Shown: positions 26,955 to 37,100, numbered from the stretch's first letter. The stretch: 64,000 bases of DNA from Clostridium sp. C2-6-12 (GCF_009928485.1 NZ_JAABNP010000003.1:62001-126000), one strand, 5' to 3'. Made by a program: numbers and translations. The notes: generated from the sequence alone by a model not told the origin.

Positions 26955-28373
26955 CTACCTTTCAAGATCTTCTACTGGTGCTGCTACTGGATAAACTCCA
27001 TTAAAGCATCCCATACAAAATTCTTCTCTATTATCACAACTCTTATAAATACCTTCTTCACTTAAGTATCCTAAATAGTCTGCTCCAATCATATCTCTAA
27101 TTTCTTCTACAGTGTTATTAGCAGCAACAAGCTCACTTCTATAAGGAGTATCTATACCAAAATAACATGGATATTTTACCCCTGGTGATGCTATTAAGAA
27201 ATTAACTGATTTTACTCCTGCACGTCTTAGTGATTCAATTAAATGCTTTGAGGTAGTTCCTCTAACAATTGAATCATCTATAAGAATAACTCTTTTTCCT
27301 TCTAAGTTTACCTTTAATGGATTTAATTTTACTGCAACTGCTCTTTCTCTTATTTCTTGAGAAGGTGATATGAAGGTTCTTCCTACATATCTATTTTTGA
27401 TAAATCCAGTATCAAAAGGTATTCCAGATGCCTTAGCATATCCTATAGCAGCTGGTATTCCTGAATCTGGAACAGCAATAACTAAATCAGCATCTAATGG
27501 ATGCTCCTTAAATAATTGTTCCCCTGCTTTTACTCTTGTTGTATGAACTTCAAGACCATCTATTCTTGAATCTGGTCTAGCAAAATATATATATTCAAAG
27601 GCACAAGTTTGACATTTAGTGTTTTCTGAATATCTATATGATTGTATTCCTTCTTGATCTATTATAACTATTTCCCCTGGTTCAATATCTCTTACAAGTT
27701 CAGCACCTATTGCATCTAAAGCGCAGCTTTCTGAAGCAAGTATATAACCTTCTTCAATTTTCCCCAAACATAGTGGTCTAATACCATGTGGATCTCTAGC
27801 CCCAATTAATTTATCCTTTGACATAATAGTAAGTGCAAAAGAACCTCTAACAGCTGACATAGCGTCAACTACAGCTTTTGCGAGACCTTTTTTGGCACTT
27901 CTAGCTATTAGACAAGCAATTACTTCTGAATCTGTTGTAGTATGGAAAATTTGTCCTCCATCCTCAAGCAATTCTTTTATAACATCTGCATTTACTAATG
28001 TTCCATTATGAGCCATAGCAATTGGTCCCATTTTTGATGTAGCTAATATAGGTTGAGCATTTTCTATACCCTTACCTCCAGCTGTTGAATATCTAACGTG
28101 ACCTATAGCTATATGACCTTGCAACTTGCTTAAATCATCTGGCTTAAATGCTTCTGTAATAAGTCCTAATCCTTTATGTATGTCAATTTTTTCTCCATTT
28201 GCAACTGCTATTCCAGCACTTTCCTGACCTCTATGTTGAAGTGCATAAAGTCCATAGTAAGTCATTGATGCAACATCGATAGGTTTATTTGCATAAACAC
28301 CAAAAACTCCACACTCATCCTTAAATTTATCATTACTTGGATCCATTATTAATTCAAAATTTGGATTACTCAT
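26955..28373 (-). CDS. purF: Amidophosphoribosyltransferase
   Basis: PurF is the committed step, making phosphoribosylamine from PRPP and glutamine. The 472-residue protein has a propeptide of about 20 residues before Cys21 in DECGVFGVY, the expected N-terminal nucleophile after processing. The glutaminase domain has RHRGQESAG-like sequence and HVRYST. The PRPP loop is VILIDDSIVRGTT. Cysteines in the SCDNREEFCMGC segment near the C-terminus, plus one at KCQTC, fit the iron-sulphur type found in Bacillus. A 202-base gap with a hairpin separates it from purC. Confidence 0.97.
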   Translation of the reverse strand: MSNPNFELIMDPSNDKFKDECGVFGVYANKPIDVASMTYYGLYALQHRGQESAGIAVANGEKIDIHKGLGLITEAFKPDDLSKLQGHIAIGHVRYSTAGGKGIENAQPILATSKMGPIAMAHNGTLVNADVIKELLEDGGQIFHTTTDSEVIACLIARSAKKGLAKAVVDAMSAVRGSFALTIMSKDKLIGARDPHGIRPLCLGKIEEGYILASESCALDAIGAELVRDIEPGEIVIIDQEGIQSYRYSENTKCQTCAFEYIYFARPDSRIDGLEVHTTRVKAGEQLFKEHPLDADLVIAVPDSGIPAAIGYAKASGIPFDTGFIKNRYVGRTFISPSQEIRERAVAVKLNPLKVNLEGKRVILIDDSIVRGTTSKHLIESLRRAGVKSVNFLIASPGVKYPCYFGIDTPYRSELVAANNTVEEIRDMIGADYLGYLSEEGIYKSCDNREEFCMGCFNGVYPVAAPVEDLER

Positions 28374-28445
28374 CTACACAATCCTTTCACTTTTATTTCA
28401 GTTTGCATCTAACAATTATATAATCTTTAAAAATAAAATGAGAAT

Positions 28446-28500
28446 GGAAAAGTTCTCTTTTACAGCATAGCTGCTTCTTTTATAGGTATAGAACTTTTCC
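28446..28500. repeat. GGAAAAGTTCT hairpin element in the purF-purC gap
   Basis: Perfect 11-base arms GGAAAAGTTCT (28446-28456) and AGAACTTTTCC (28490-28500) enclose 33 bases holding a small CAGC/GCTG stem. It shares its arm with the element at 9105-9146. It has no immediate U-run on the minus strand. It could be a repeat or an attenuation structure. Confidence 0.6.
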
Positions 28501-28575
28501 TTTAGATATTTTATCTTTCCTCTCAAATTCAACTTTGAATTATATTTATTAATTGTTTTTTGCCAATTATATTTA

Positions 28576-29283
28576 TTATTTAGAAATTCTCTTTAAGATT
28601 TCAACATAAGCATCTTTAACGTTACCTAAATCTCTTCTGAATCTGTCCTTATCTAATTTTTCTCCTGTAGTTGCATCCCAGAATCTGCAAGTATCTGGTG
28701 AAATTTCATCAGCTAAAACTACAGTTCCATCTGGTAATCTACCAAATTCAATCTTAAAGTCGATTAAGTTGATGTTTTGTTCTTTAAATACAGCTTTTAA
28801 TACGTCGTTAATTTTTGCTGTCATAGCATAGATTTCTTTTAATTCTTCAAAAGTTGTTGCTCCAATTCCAACTGCATGATAATCATTTATTAATGGATCT
28901 CCTAATGAATCATCTTTGTATGATAATTCAAATACAGTAGTTTTTAATTGGAATCCTTCTTCAAGACCTAATCTCTTAGCCATGCTGCCTGCTGCAACAT
29001 TTCTTACTATTACTTCAAGTGGTACTATTTCAACCTTCTTACATAATTGTTCCCTATCATTTAATTTTTCTATAAAGTGAGTTCTAACTCCTTCTTTTTC
29101 TAATAGTTCAAATATTAATGAAGTTATAGCATTATTCATAACACCTTTATCTTCGATTTGACCTTTCTTTTCTCCATTAAATGCTGTTGCATCATCTTTG
29201 TAATATACAATTACTTCATCAGCCTTATCTGTTGCATAAATCTTCTTTGCTTTTCCTTCATACATCATTTCTAATTTTTCCAT
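28576..29283 (-). CDS. purC: SAICAR synthase
   Basis: PurC ligates aspartate to CAIR. The 235-residue protein has [12 protein letters not shown] at the start, a DDATAFNG stretch, [21 protein letters not shown] and IDFKIEFGR, then [14 protein letters not shown]. Length is typical of bacterial PurC. Its ATG overlaps the purE stop by one base (TAATG), so the two are coupled. Confidence 0.97.
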   Translation of the reverse strand: MEKLEMMYEGKAKKIYATDKADEVIVYYKDDATAFNGEKKGQIEDKGVMNNAITSLIFELLEKEGVRTHFIEKLNDREQLCKKVEIVPLEVIVRNVAAGSMAKRLGLEEGFQLKTTVFELSYKDDSLGDPLINDYHAVGIGATTFEELKEIYAMTAKINDVLKAVFKEQNINLIDFKIEFGRLPDGTVVLADEISPDTCRFWDATTGEKLDKDRFRRDLGNVKDAYVEILKRISK

Positions 29284-29762
29284 TATAGTTCTACCCCTTC
29301 CGCATTTTCCTCAATAAATTTTTTCTTCATATTTATTCTAAATTCTTTTAATTTATTTTTTAATTCATCATTATTAACTGATAACATTTGAACCGCTAAC
29401 ATTCCTGCATTATAGCTGTTGTTAATTCCAACAGTTGCAACTGGAATTGATTTTGGCATTTGTACTATTGAATATAGTGCATCCAATCCTTCTATAGCTG
29501 CCTTAACAGGAACACCTATTACAGGTAGTATAGTCTTTGATGCAATAACACCAGGTAAATGTGCTGCAAGACCAGCTCCTGCTATTATTACTTGACACCC
29601 TTGTGCTTGAATTTCTTCTAATGTTTCTTCTAATTTTTCTGGTACTCTATGAGCTGAAAGAACGAACGCCTTGTATTCTACTCCAAATTCTTTTAAAGCA
29701 TTTGCAGCACCTCTCATAACTTCTGTATCAGATTTACTTCCAAAAAATATTGCTACTTGCAT
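29283..29762 (-). CDS. purE: N5-carboxyaminoimidazole ribonucleotide mutase
   Basis: PurE class I rearranges N5-CAIR to CAIR. The 159-residue protein has [40 protein letters not shown] and the [12 protein letters not shown] segment. Length matches the family. No purK is seen in the window; it may lie elsewhere or be absent. Directly upstream lie an 8-bp tandem repeat and the 3' end of purL. Confidence 0.96.
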   Translation of the reverse strand: MQVAIFFGSKSDTEVMRGAANALKEFGVEYKAFVLSAHRVPEKLEETLEEIQAQGCQVIIAGAGLAAHLPGVIASKTILPVIGVPVKAAIEGLDALYSIVQMPKSIPVATVGINNSYNAGMLAVQMLSVNNDELKNKLKEFRINMKKKFIEENAEGVEL

Positions 29763-29817
29763 TTTACGCCTCCTATTTATTCATAAGATTATATCTAAGC
29801 CCGCATTTTGGGCGCAT

Positions 29818-29857
29818 ATTCTAATATTCTAATATTCTAATATTCTAATATTCTGGC
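29818..29857. repeat. 8-bp tandem repeat between purL and purE
   Basis: Four exact copies of ATTCTAAT (29818-29849) and a fifth diverged copy (ATTCTGGC) lie about 56-95 bases upstream of purE. Just to the right in transcription order, a small GCCC/GGGC hairpin lies at 29799-29813. Confidence 0.85.
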
Positions 29858-29928
29858 ATTTTACTCTTCTATAATTAGAGTCAAGAGCTTCTAGCTACTT
29901 TGAACTTTCAGCTCTCAGCTATTAATTC

Positions 29929-32900
29929 TTACTTAAAGTAATTAACCCCTGCTTTAAAGATCTTTTGATCAAAGTCTCCAGGAATATTTCTATAAAGATC
30001 TGTTCCAATTCTTTCACTATGACCCATCTTACCTAATACTCTTCCATCAGGACTTGTTATACCTTCAATTCCATACATTGATCCATTTGGATTGAATGGC
30101 ATATTTAATGATACATTTCCATCAAAGTCAACGTATTGTGTTGCCACTTGACCATTTGCAATTAATTCTTTAATTAAACTTTCTGGAGCAACAAATCTTC
30201 CTTCTCCATGAGAAATTGCAACTGAATGTACATCTCCTAAGTTTACTTCGCTAAACCATGGTGATTTATTTGAAACTAACTTAGTGCTTATAATTGAAGA
30301 CATATGTCTGTTAATATTGTTGTAAGTTAATGTTGCCATATCTTCTTTTATATCTACTATTTCTCCATATGGTACTAAACCTAATTTGATTAAAGCTTGG
30401 AAGCCGTTACAAATACCAAGTGCTAATCCATCTCTATTCTTAAGCAATTCCATAACTGCATTACTTATTTTTTCATTTCTAAGAGCATTAGCTATAAACT
30501 TACCTGAACCATCTGGTTCATCTCCAGCTGAGAAGCCTCCTGGAATCATAAGAATTTGAGCCTTGCTTATTTCATTTGCAAGTCGTTCTATTGATTCATT
30601 TAGTGCTTCTTTAGTAATATTTCTAAATACTATTTGAGTTACTTCTGCACCTTCTTTTTCAAACGCTCTAGCACAATCATATTCACAGTTGTTTCCTGGG
30701 AATACTGGAATTACAACTTTGGGCTTAGCTATTTTAACCTTTGGTGAAAGTATTGATTTATTATCATATAATACTGTTTCTACTTTTTCTTCTACATCCT
30801 TAGTCTTAATCTTAAATACTGATTTTAATTTTTCTTCATATGTTTTTTCTAAAGCTTCTATATCTAAGTTCAAATCATATTCTTTAGAAACTATAGCTGG
30901 ACTTGATATTGTCTTACCAACTACTTTGTACATAGTATCCTTAAATTCAGCTTCTACATTAACATCATTTTTAACTTCTAAGATTATTGTTCCATAGTTA
31001 AATGCAAATAATTCTTCTTTTGTTAAGTTTTCGAATTCTGCACCAATTCTGTTTCCAAGTGCCATTTTTGTAAGTGCTTCAGAAACGCCACCAAATTTAA
31101 CAGCTGATGCTGAAATTACTTTTCCACATTGTATTAATGTATAAAGTACTTCAAAATTCTTCTTAAGCTTATCTATGTTTATAGTTCCATCTTCCTTCTT
31201 TTCAGTTAAAAGTAAAACTAAATTTGATCCTACTTCTTTAAATTCTGGTGATATTATGTGTTTAGCTTTTTCAACACCTACTGCAAAAGATGCAAGTGTT
31301 GGTGGTACATCCATATCTCCAAAGCTTCCTGACATTGAATCCTTACCGCCTATTGCTGCTGTTTCAAATGCCATTTGTGCTTCATAAGCTCCAAGTAAGG
31401 CTGCAAATGGTTTTCCCCATCTACTACTTTCAGTACCTAACTTTTCAAAATATTCTTGGAATGTAAGTCTTGCTTTTCTATAATCTCCACCCATAGCAAC
31501 AAGCTTTGTTAAACTTTCAATTACTGAATAGTAAGCCATGTGGTAAGGACTCCAAGTACCAAGTTCAGGGTTAAATCCAAAGGTCATTAATGTAGCATCT
31601 GAACTTTCTCCATGAAGCACTGGAATTTTAGCTGCCATACCTTCTGCTGGAGTTTTTGCATATTTACCACCAAATGGCATAAGCACAGTTCCATGACCAA
31701 TAGTTGCATCAAATCTTTCAGACAAACCTTGCTTTGAAGCCACATTTAATTTTTTTAAGTTGTTTATCCATTCTTCTTTAACATCAATATCTGCTACTGT
31801 ATATGGATATTCACCAGGTGCTTTAACTGTAACATTGGTTTTTTGAGTAGCTCCATTTGTATCTAAGAAAGTTCTCTTTAAGTCTACAATGTTTTTGCCT
31901 CTCCAGAATAATCTTAATCTATCTGTATCAGTAACATGTGCAACTAAAGTAGCTTCTAAGTTTTCTTCATTTGAAAGTCTTATAAATTCCTCTGCATTTT
32001 CTTTAGTTACTACAACCGCCATTCTTTCTTGAGATTCCGAAACCGCAAGTTCAGTTCCATCTAAGCCATCATATTTCTTTGTAACCTTATCTAAATCTAT
32101 ATCTAATCCTCTGCAAAGTTCTCCAATTGCTACTGAAACTCCACCAGCACCAAAGTCATTACACCTCTTAATCATTTTTGCTACTGTAGCATTTCTAAAT
32201 AATCTTTGAAGTTTTCTTTCAGTAGGTGCATTACCCTTTTGAACTTCAGCTCCACATTCATTTATTGAATCTACTGTATGTTCTTTTGACGATCCTGTAG
32301 CTCCACCAACACCATCTCTACCAGTTCTTCCACCTAGTAAGATTATTACATCCCCTAAAGCTGGTTCTTCTCTAACAACATTTTCCTTTGGTGCTGCTGC
32401 TATAACTGCTCCTATTTCCATTCTCTTAGCTGCATAGTTTGGATGATATACTTCTTCAACTTGGCCTGTTGCAAGACCAATTTGGTTTCCGTAAGAACTA
32501 TATCCATGAGCTGCACCAAGTACTATTTTTCTTTGAGGAAGCTTACCTTCTAAAGTGTCTTCAACTGGAACTGTTGGATCAGCTGCCCCTGTAACTCTCA
32601 TTGCTTGATATACATAAGTTCTTCCTGATAATGGATCTCTTATTGCTCCACCAAGGCACGTAGCCGCTCCACCAAAAGGTTCAATTTCTGTTGGATGATT
32701 ATGAGTTTCGTTTTTGAACATTACTAAGTAATCTTCCATTCCTTTATCAGTTTCAATTTTCACATTAATTGAACATGCATTTATTTCTTCAGATATATCT
32801 AAATCTTCAAGTTTGCCTCTTTTTCTAAGCTCCTTCATAGCAATTACCGCCATATCCATAAGAGTTTTGCTCTTTTCTTTTTCTCCATAAACATATTCTC

Positions 32901-33675
32901 TTGATTTTATATATGCATCATAGCTAGCTTTTATAGGTGCTGTATATTTATTATCTTCTATTTGAACATCTTCTAATATTGTTGAGAAAGTTGTATGTCT
33001 GCAGTGATCTGACCAATATGTATCTATAACCTTAATTTCAGTTATACTTGGATCTCTTTCTTCACCTTTAAAATAATCTTGAATCATAATAAGATCATCT
33101 ATACTCATAGCTAAACCTTGTTCACTATGGAATTCTTTTATCTCATCTATACTTTTATTGGTAAACCCATTTAAGATTTGGACATCTTTAGGCATGTGTG
33201 AAAGTGATGATAAATCTTTGCTATTTATATCTACTTCCCTTGAATCGACTGGATTTATATAATACTTTTTAATTTTTTCAATATCACTTTGTGAAAGTTT
33301 TCCTTTTAACACTACTATTTTAGCTGATTTTATTTCAACTTTATCTTCTGCTGTTAATAACGCTAAACACTCAGAAGCTGAATCTGCCCTTTGATCATAT
33401 TGACCCGGTAAAAATTCTACGCCGAATGCTGTCTCTCCTTCATTCATTGGTAGTTCTTCTTCATAAACTACATCAACTGTTGCCTCAGAAAAAATTGTAT
33501 GTAAAGCCTTTTTGTAATATTCTTCTGAAATATCAGCAATAACATATTTATTAACAAGCCTTACTTCTTCTAAATCTGTTATTCCTAAGTTATCTCTAAA
33601 ATCATTTAATAAACTTTGAGCTTCAACATCAAATCCTTTTTTCTTTTCAACGAATACGCTTCTAATATCTAACAT
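29929..33675 (-). CDS. purL: Phosphoribosylformylglycinamidine synthase, large single-chain form
   Basis: This 1248-residue protein fuses the FGAM synthetase and glutaminase parts that are separate PurS, PurL and PurQ in Bacillus. The synthetase core has SDHCRHTTF, NETHNHPTEIEPFGGAATC, GGRTGRDGVGGATGSS, and AVGVEKAKH stretches. The last 250 residues are a class I glutaminase with the nucleophile Cys in LGICNGFQ, plus MIPGGFSAGDEPDGSG and the late HSERIG region. It is the first gene of the purine operon. GGAGG is seven bases before the ATG. No separate purS or purQ is present, consistent with the fused form. Confidence 0.96.
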   Translation of the reverse strand: MLDIRSVFVEKKKGFDVEAQSLLNDFRDNLGITDLEEVRLVNKYVIADISEEYYKKALHTIFSEATVDVVYEEELPMNEGETAFGVEFLPGQYDQRADSASECLALLTAEDKVEIKSAKIVVLKGKLSQSDIEKIKKYYINPVDSREVDINSKDLSSLSHMPKDVQILNGFTNKSIDEIKEFHSEQGLAMSIDDLIMIQDYFKGEERDPSITEIKVIDTYWSDHCRHTTFSTILEDVQIEDNKYTAPIKASYDAYIKSREYVYGEKEKSKTLMDMAVIAMKELRKRGKLEDLDISEEINACSINVKIETDKGMEDYLVMFKNETHNHPTEIEPFGGAATCLGGAIRDPLSGRTYVYQAMRVTGAADPTVPVEDTLEGKLPQRKIVLGAAHGYSSYGNQIGLATGQVEEVYHPNYAAKRMEIGAVIAAAPKENVVREEPALGDVIILLGGRTGRDGVGGATGSSKEHTVDSINECGAEVQKGNAPTERKLQRLFRNATVAKMIKRCNDFGAGGVSVAIGELCRGLDIDLDKVTKKYDGLDGTELAVSESQERMAVVVTKENAEEFIRLSNEENLEATLVAHVTDTDRLRLFWRGKNIVDLKRTFLDTNGATQKTNVTVKAPGEYPYTVADIDVKEEWINNLKKLNVASKQGLSERFDATIGHGTVLMPFGGKYAKTPAEGMAAKIPVLHGESSDATLMTFGFNPELGTWSPYHMAYYSVIESLTKLVAMGGDYRKARLTFQEYFEKLGTESSRWGKPFAALLGAYEAQMAFETAAIGGKDSMSGSFGDMDVPPTLASFAVGVEKAKHIISPEFKEVGSNLVLLLTEKKEDGTINIDKLKKNFEVLYTLIQCGKVISASAVKFGGVSEALTKMALGNRIGAEFENLTKEELFAFNYGTIILEVKNDVNVEAEFKDTMYKVVGKTISSPAIVSKEYDLNLDIEALEKTYEEKLKSVFKIKTKDVEEKVETVLYDNKSILSPKVKIAKPKVVIPVFPGNNCEYDCARAFEKEGAEVTQIVFRNITKEALNESIERLANEISKAQILMIPGGFSAGDEPDGSGKFIANALRNEKISNAVMELLKNRDGLALGICNGFQALIKLGLVPYGEIVDIKEDMATLTYNNINRHMSSIISTKLVSNKSPWFSEVNLGDVHSVAISHGEGRFVAPESLIKELIANGQVATQYVDFDGNVSLNMPFNPNGSMYGIEGITSPDGRVLGKMGHSERIGTDLYRNIPGDFDQKIFKAGVNYFK

Positions 33676-33732
33676 CTTAATTCCTCCAAAAATATTATAA
33701 GATTTAGCTTAATCACTACTTCTTTGTAATGG

Positions 33733-33882
33733 CGAATGTTTTTTAGGAACATCCAATTAACTTTCGTATCGATATTTTAAGGTTATCATCAAAGACGTAC
33801 ATTGTCAACGGATATTGTGTTATTTTTTGATTAAATTTACTTTTTACCGAATTTGTATTTCTGTTTTTTGCTTTATCATTCG
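33733..33882 (-). promoter_or_regulatory. Candidate regulatory region of the purine operon
   Basis: Upstream of purL the core CGAAT recurs on both strands (33733, 33763 inverted, 33848, 33878 inverted). An inverted pair at 33848-33852 and 33878-33882 lies 25 bases apart, loosely like PurR box pairs. TTGACA lies at 33803-33808 on the minus strand, but no good -10 follows at 17 bases. No guanine-type purine riboswitch core is seen. The rest of 33883-34369 is AT-rich with no clear gene. Confidence 0.25.
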
Positions 33883-34369
33883 TATTTTCTCTTATTACTC
33901 TCTCTAAGCAATGTATAATACCTTTAATTTACTTATTAACTATTTATGATTAATTTAATTATAGAAGTAATTAATAACATCTATGTTACATGAAAAATTT
34001 ACAGTTATACTTTTTATGGATTAAAAGCATAATCGGATTCATAATACGAATTCTATATACATTCTTTTGTAATACAGTTATAATAAACTTGTAAAAATTG
34101 TATTTTATAACATAATATATATCAATTAAAATATATGAGGTGAATTTAGTGAAAAAGCCTTGAAATATTTAATTATGTAAGAGAATATATCACAAAAGTC
34201 GACTCATAACTTGTTAACTATAGCTGCAAATAAGAAATATACTACCATCATATTTCAAACTTTTTTAAGTAAATAAGGCGTAAAATTTTAGAATAATCAA
34301 AACATATGTTTACTACTTAAAAATATATAAAGTGAGCAAAATATCATTACGTATTTGGAGGAGATTAAC

Positions 34370-34860
34370 TTGAACATCACTAATATTTTATTAAACATTC
34401 TTTTTATTTGCATATTTGGCCAGCTTGCCACAATTTCACACGAGTTTGGACATGCTATACCGGCACTAATATTTACAAAAGATAAAGTTAAAATAACTTT
34501 GGGTAATATTGATATGAAAACAAAAAAGATTAATATTAATAGATTATGTATTGAAATAGGTACATTTCAACCTTTTTAGGGAAAGTAAAATGTAATAATA
34601 ATAAATTTACAAAATTTCAGAGTATAATTTGTTCTGCTAGCGGACCATTTATTTCATTAATTATTGGAATCGCCTTGATATATATTAGCGGAAATATACA
34701 TAATAATATCCCTAAGAGATTAATCTCTTTTTCTGGATATTATCATATATGGCAATTTATTTGTACAGCAATTCCAATAATTTATCCTAAATGGTGGTGT
34801 GGATATGGAGGTTTTCCTAGTGATGGATATAATATATTGAGATCTATAAAAGAAAATTAG
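34370..34860 (+). pseudogene. M50-like membrane metalloprotease, frameshifted
   Basis: Two frames join into one protein of about 163 residues. The first part has a hydrophobic segment and HEFGH followed by AIPALIFTKDKVKITLG, typical of small M50 (site-2-protease-like) proteins. The second has ICSASGPFISLIIGIAL and the GFPSDGYNIL stretch that matches the second zinc-ligand region. The shift is at CCTTTTTAG (34571-34579): one more T, or a -1 slip on TTT, restores the frame. A TTG start at 34370-34372, eight bases after GGAGG, is likely. It could be a true pseudogene, a sequencing error or, less likely, a programmed shift. Confidence 0.75.
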
Positions 34861-35027
34861 TATATTATTTTTCCACAATAATTTTTTCGTAGTATTTTAG
34901 AATTGCGCATTAAAAAATCGCAAATTCAATCACTATTTGAATAATACGATTCTACGATTTGCTATTTAATTTAGTGATTCATAATTTAAGAACATGACGT
35001 AACAATTTAAATATTGTAATAACTTAC

Positions 35028-35168
35028 CTAATTACCATGTTTATTTTTCCAGTTATATTTCCACTCTTGAAAACTTAGTCCTGTTACCTTCTCTAATGTC
35101 TTTCCATCTATAGAACTACATGCTCCCACCACATCAGCATTAGGACATGAATATCCTCCATTAATTTT
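35028..35168 (-). pseudogene. Short coding remnant, unidentified
   Basis: An open stretch of about 46 codons without a good start encodes GGYSCPNADVVGACSS and ends TGLSFQEWKYNWKNKHGN. The composition looks protein-like, but I do not recognise the family. The surrounding 34861-35305 sequence otherwise shows nothing clear apart from AT-rich DNA. Confidence 0.35.
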
Positions 35169-35305
35169 TTATTACTCAATTTTAAACAACAAGTTTTTAT
35201 TTATTTCATTAAATCTACACAAAAAAATCAGTATCTCACTTTTACTACTGCTTTTATACTTACTGCTACTACACAATTTGAATATTCAGAATTAAATCTA
35301 TTAAA

Positions 35306-36079
35306 TTAAAGAAAATCTATATCACACATAACACCATAATGGTCACTTGGAGTTATTTGCAATTCTCTCATATCTCCAATAATATTAACTGAATTTAATA
35401 TAGGATTTTCTTTAGGGTATGGTGATTTAAGCATAATATAATCAAATCTTCCTGGTATCTCAATTACATTTTGATTATCCCATCTTGGATTATTGAAAAA
35501 ATCTAAGGTGGCTTTAGGCTTTATCCCAATTTTACTCGCATATATCTTATATAAATCATTCCAGTTTGTAGCATGATTATTTAATGATTGTTGACCTGTT
35601 AAATATCTGTAAATACTTGATTCAGAGTCGGAATTTAAATCACCTAATAATATTTCATAGTCACTCTTTTCATAACTTTCTATCATTCTTTCGGTTTCTA
35701 CTATTTCAATCTCCCTATTTAATACACTTTCATAATCTAAATGTAAATTTGTTATGCCAATTTTTTTATTATTATAATCTACTGCCACTCTTAGAGCAAA
35801 AGAATTATGAACGTTTCTTCCACTTTCCCAATTTGTTTCAGCAAAAACGATTGGATATCTACTAAGTATCGCTAAACCTTCGTTTTCATCGTAATACTTC
35901 TTCCACAATGAATATTTATAATTGCATTGACTTTTTATATAATCTACAACTTCCTCATTTCTTACTTCTTGAAATCCAATAATATCCGCATCACAGTTAA
36001 TTAATACTTTACATAATTGTTCTAATCTAATTTTGAAATAATTATCCGAATTCCATATGTTGTATGTTATTATTCTCAT
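35306..36079 (-). CDS. Endonuclease/exonuclease/phosphatase-family hydrolase
   Basis: The 257-residue protein carries the metal-dependent phosphodiesterase signature set in order: TYNIWNSD near the N-terminus, IIGFQEVRNEE with the catalytic Glu, GITNLHLDYES, LLGDLNSDSES and a C-terminal TPSDHYGVMCDIDF with the Asp-His pair. There is no signal peptide, so it is probably cytosolic. The family includes nucleases, sphingomyelinases and inositol phosphatases; the substrate cannot be named. It looks intact although its neighbours are broken. The start ATG is preceded by a purine-rich AGAGAGAAAG stretch. Confidence 0.85.
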   Translation of the reverse strand: MRIITYNIWNSDNYFKIRLEQLCKVLINCDADIIGFQEVRNEEVVDYIKSQCNYKYSLWKKYYDENEGLAILSRYPIVFAETNWESGRNVHNSFALRVAVDYNNKKIGITNLHLDYESVLNREIEIVETERMIESYEKSDYEILLGDLNSDSESSIYRYLTGQQSLNNHATNWNDLYKIYASKIGIKPKATLDFFNNPRWDNQNVIEIPGRFDYIMLKSPYPKENPILNSVNIIGDMRELQITPSDHYGVMCDIDFL

Positions 36080-36393
36080 TAACTTTCTCTCTTTCTATAT
36101 ATATGCTATCTGCAGTTTATGCATTGTTTTTAATTTATTCTCCATAATTTACCGCTATATATAAACTGTAACATATTTTATAATTTGTGTATTCTCAAAA
36201 TTTCATTTAGGGAAAACTTCGTGTCTAGTAGGGGTCTAGTGGTGTTGAGATATTCTGCCACAATATTAAACTTATAGTGGGGGACTAAGCAATATCCCAA
36301 ATTCATTCTGAATAATACAATATTATTATTCATACACGATATAAGAAGACTGTGTATTAAATTTAATGTAAATTATTCTCATATCCCATTGTA
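36080..36393. other. Intergenic gap with a short direct repeat
   Basis: It holds no gene I can support. GTCTAGT occurs twice, 11 bases apart (36223-36229 and 36234-36240), within a G-rich stretch that stands out from the AT-rich surroundings. Confidence 0.3.
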
Positions 36394-36950
36394 TTAATTA
36401 TCTATAACAATAGAATCATTGTCAGTTAAAGTATATACTTTGTATTTGCCTTCTGATACCGCCTTTTCATAGTATTTTTTTCTTTCATCTGTGTAATGGC
36501 AAAATATAATGCCATCAAACAAGCCAAGTCCGTTAAAATCTGTTATTCCAGTTGAATTATCATCAAATTGCAAAACATGCTCAATATTTTTTGTTATAAT
36601 ATGAGTTCCTGCATTTCCACCGATATACGTTACTCCACGATTTACATAATTAATAATTGCTTTATCAAATCTGCATTTTTTCAGTCGTTCTAGCTTATAT
36701 ATATAGCATCAATATCTAAATTAACATAATTTTCAGGATGATAATAATCAAATATAAAAATATTTTGTCTTTGAAATCCTTGAATTTTAACTCTATTATA
36801 ATATTTTTCACTCTGTATTGTTTCACACGTTGCTTTTTCATTTGGAACAAATAAAATTTTACACTTTTCTACTGGCATCTTTAAATTACTAATTATGCAA
36901 TTTTTAGAATTATCGTTTAGAAAATCACGAGAAGTTAATATTAAATGCAC
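36394..36950 (-). pseudogene. Peptidase S51 (PepE-like) pseudogene
   Basis: The N-terminal part starts at a GTG after GAGGTGATAGT and reads MHLILTSRDFLND, ending DIDAIYIS and a stop at 36690. The rest continues in another frame with LERLKKCRF, VNRGVTYIGGNAGTHI, FNGLGLFDGIIFCHY, DERKKYYEKA and YTLTDNDSIVI. The join lacks the expected GGNTYKLL-type residues, so a short deletion probably occurred at the TATATATA run. The family nucleophile motif G-x-S-A-G reads GGNAG here, with Asn for Ser. The product is therefore doubly impaired. Confidence 0.75.
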
Positions 36951-37100
36951 ACTATCACCTCACAAAATATAAATAATTTATAGTTCAACTTGTAACACAT
37001 TGATTAAACAATTACAAACTCCGATTGTTACACCTCTTATGAACATTACGAATTACCTTAACGATAAATTGGAATTTATAGGTTAATATAATGAAACCTT

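Noticed and set aside
29958..29972. TTTTGATCAAAG as a second FabT site
   Set aside because: It lies inside the purL coding region, lacks the central spacing of the operator, and is a short palindrome expected by chance.
33676..34300. Guanine/adenine riboswitch before purL
   Set aside because: The conserved purine aptamer core is not found on the minus strand.
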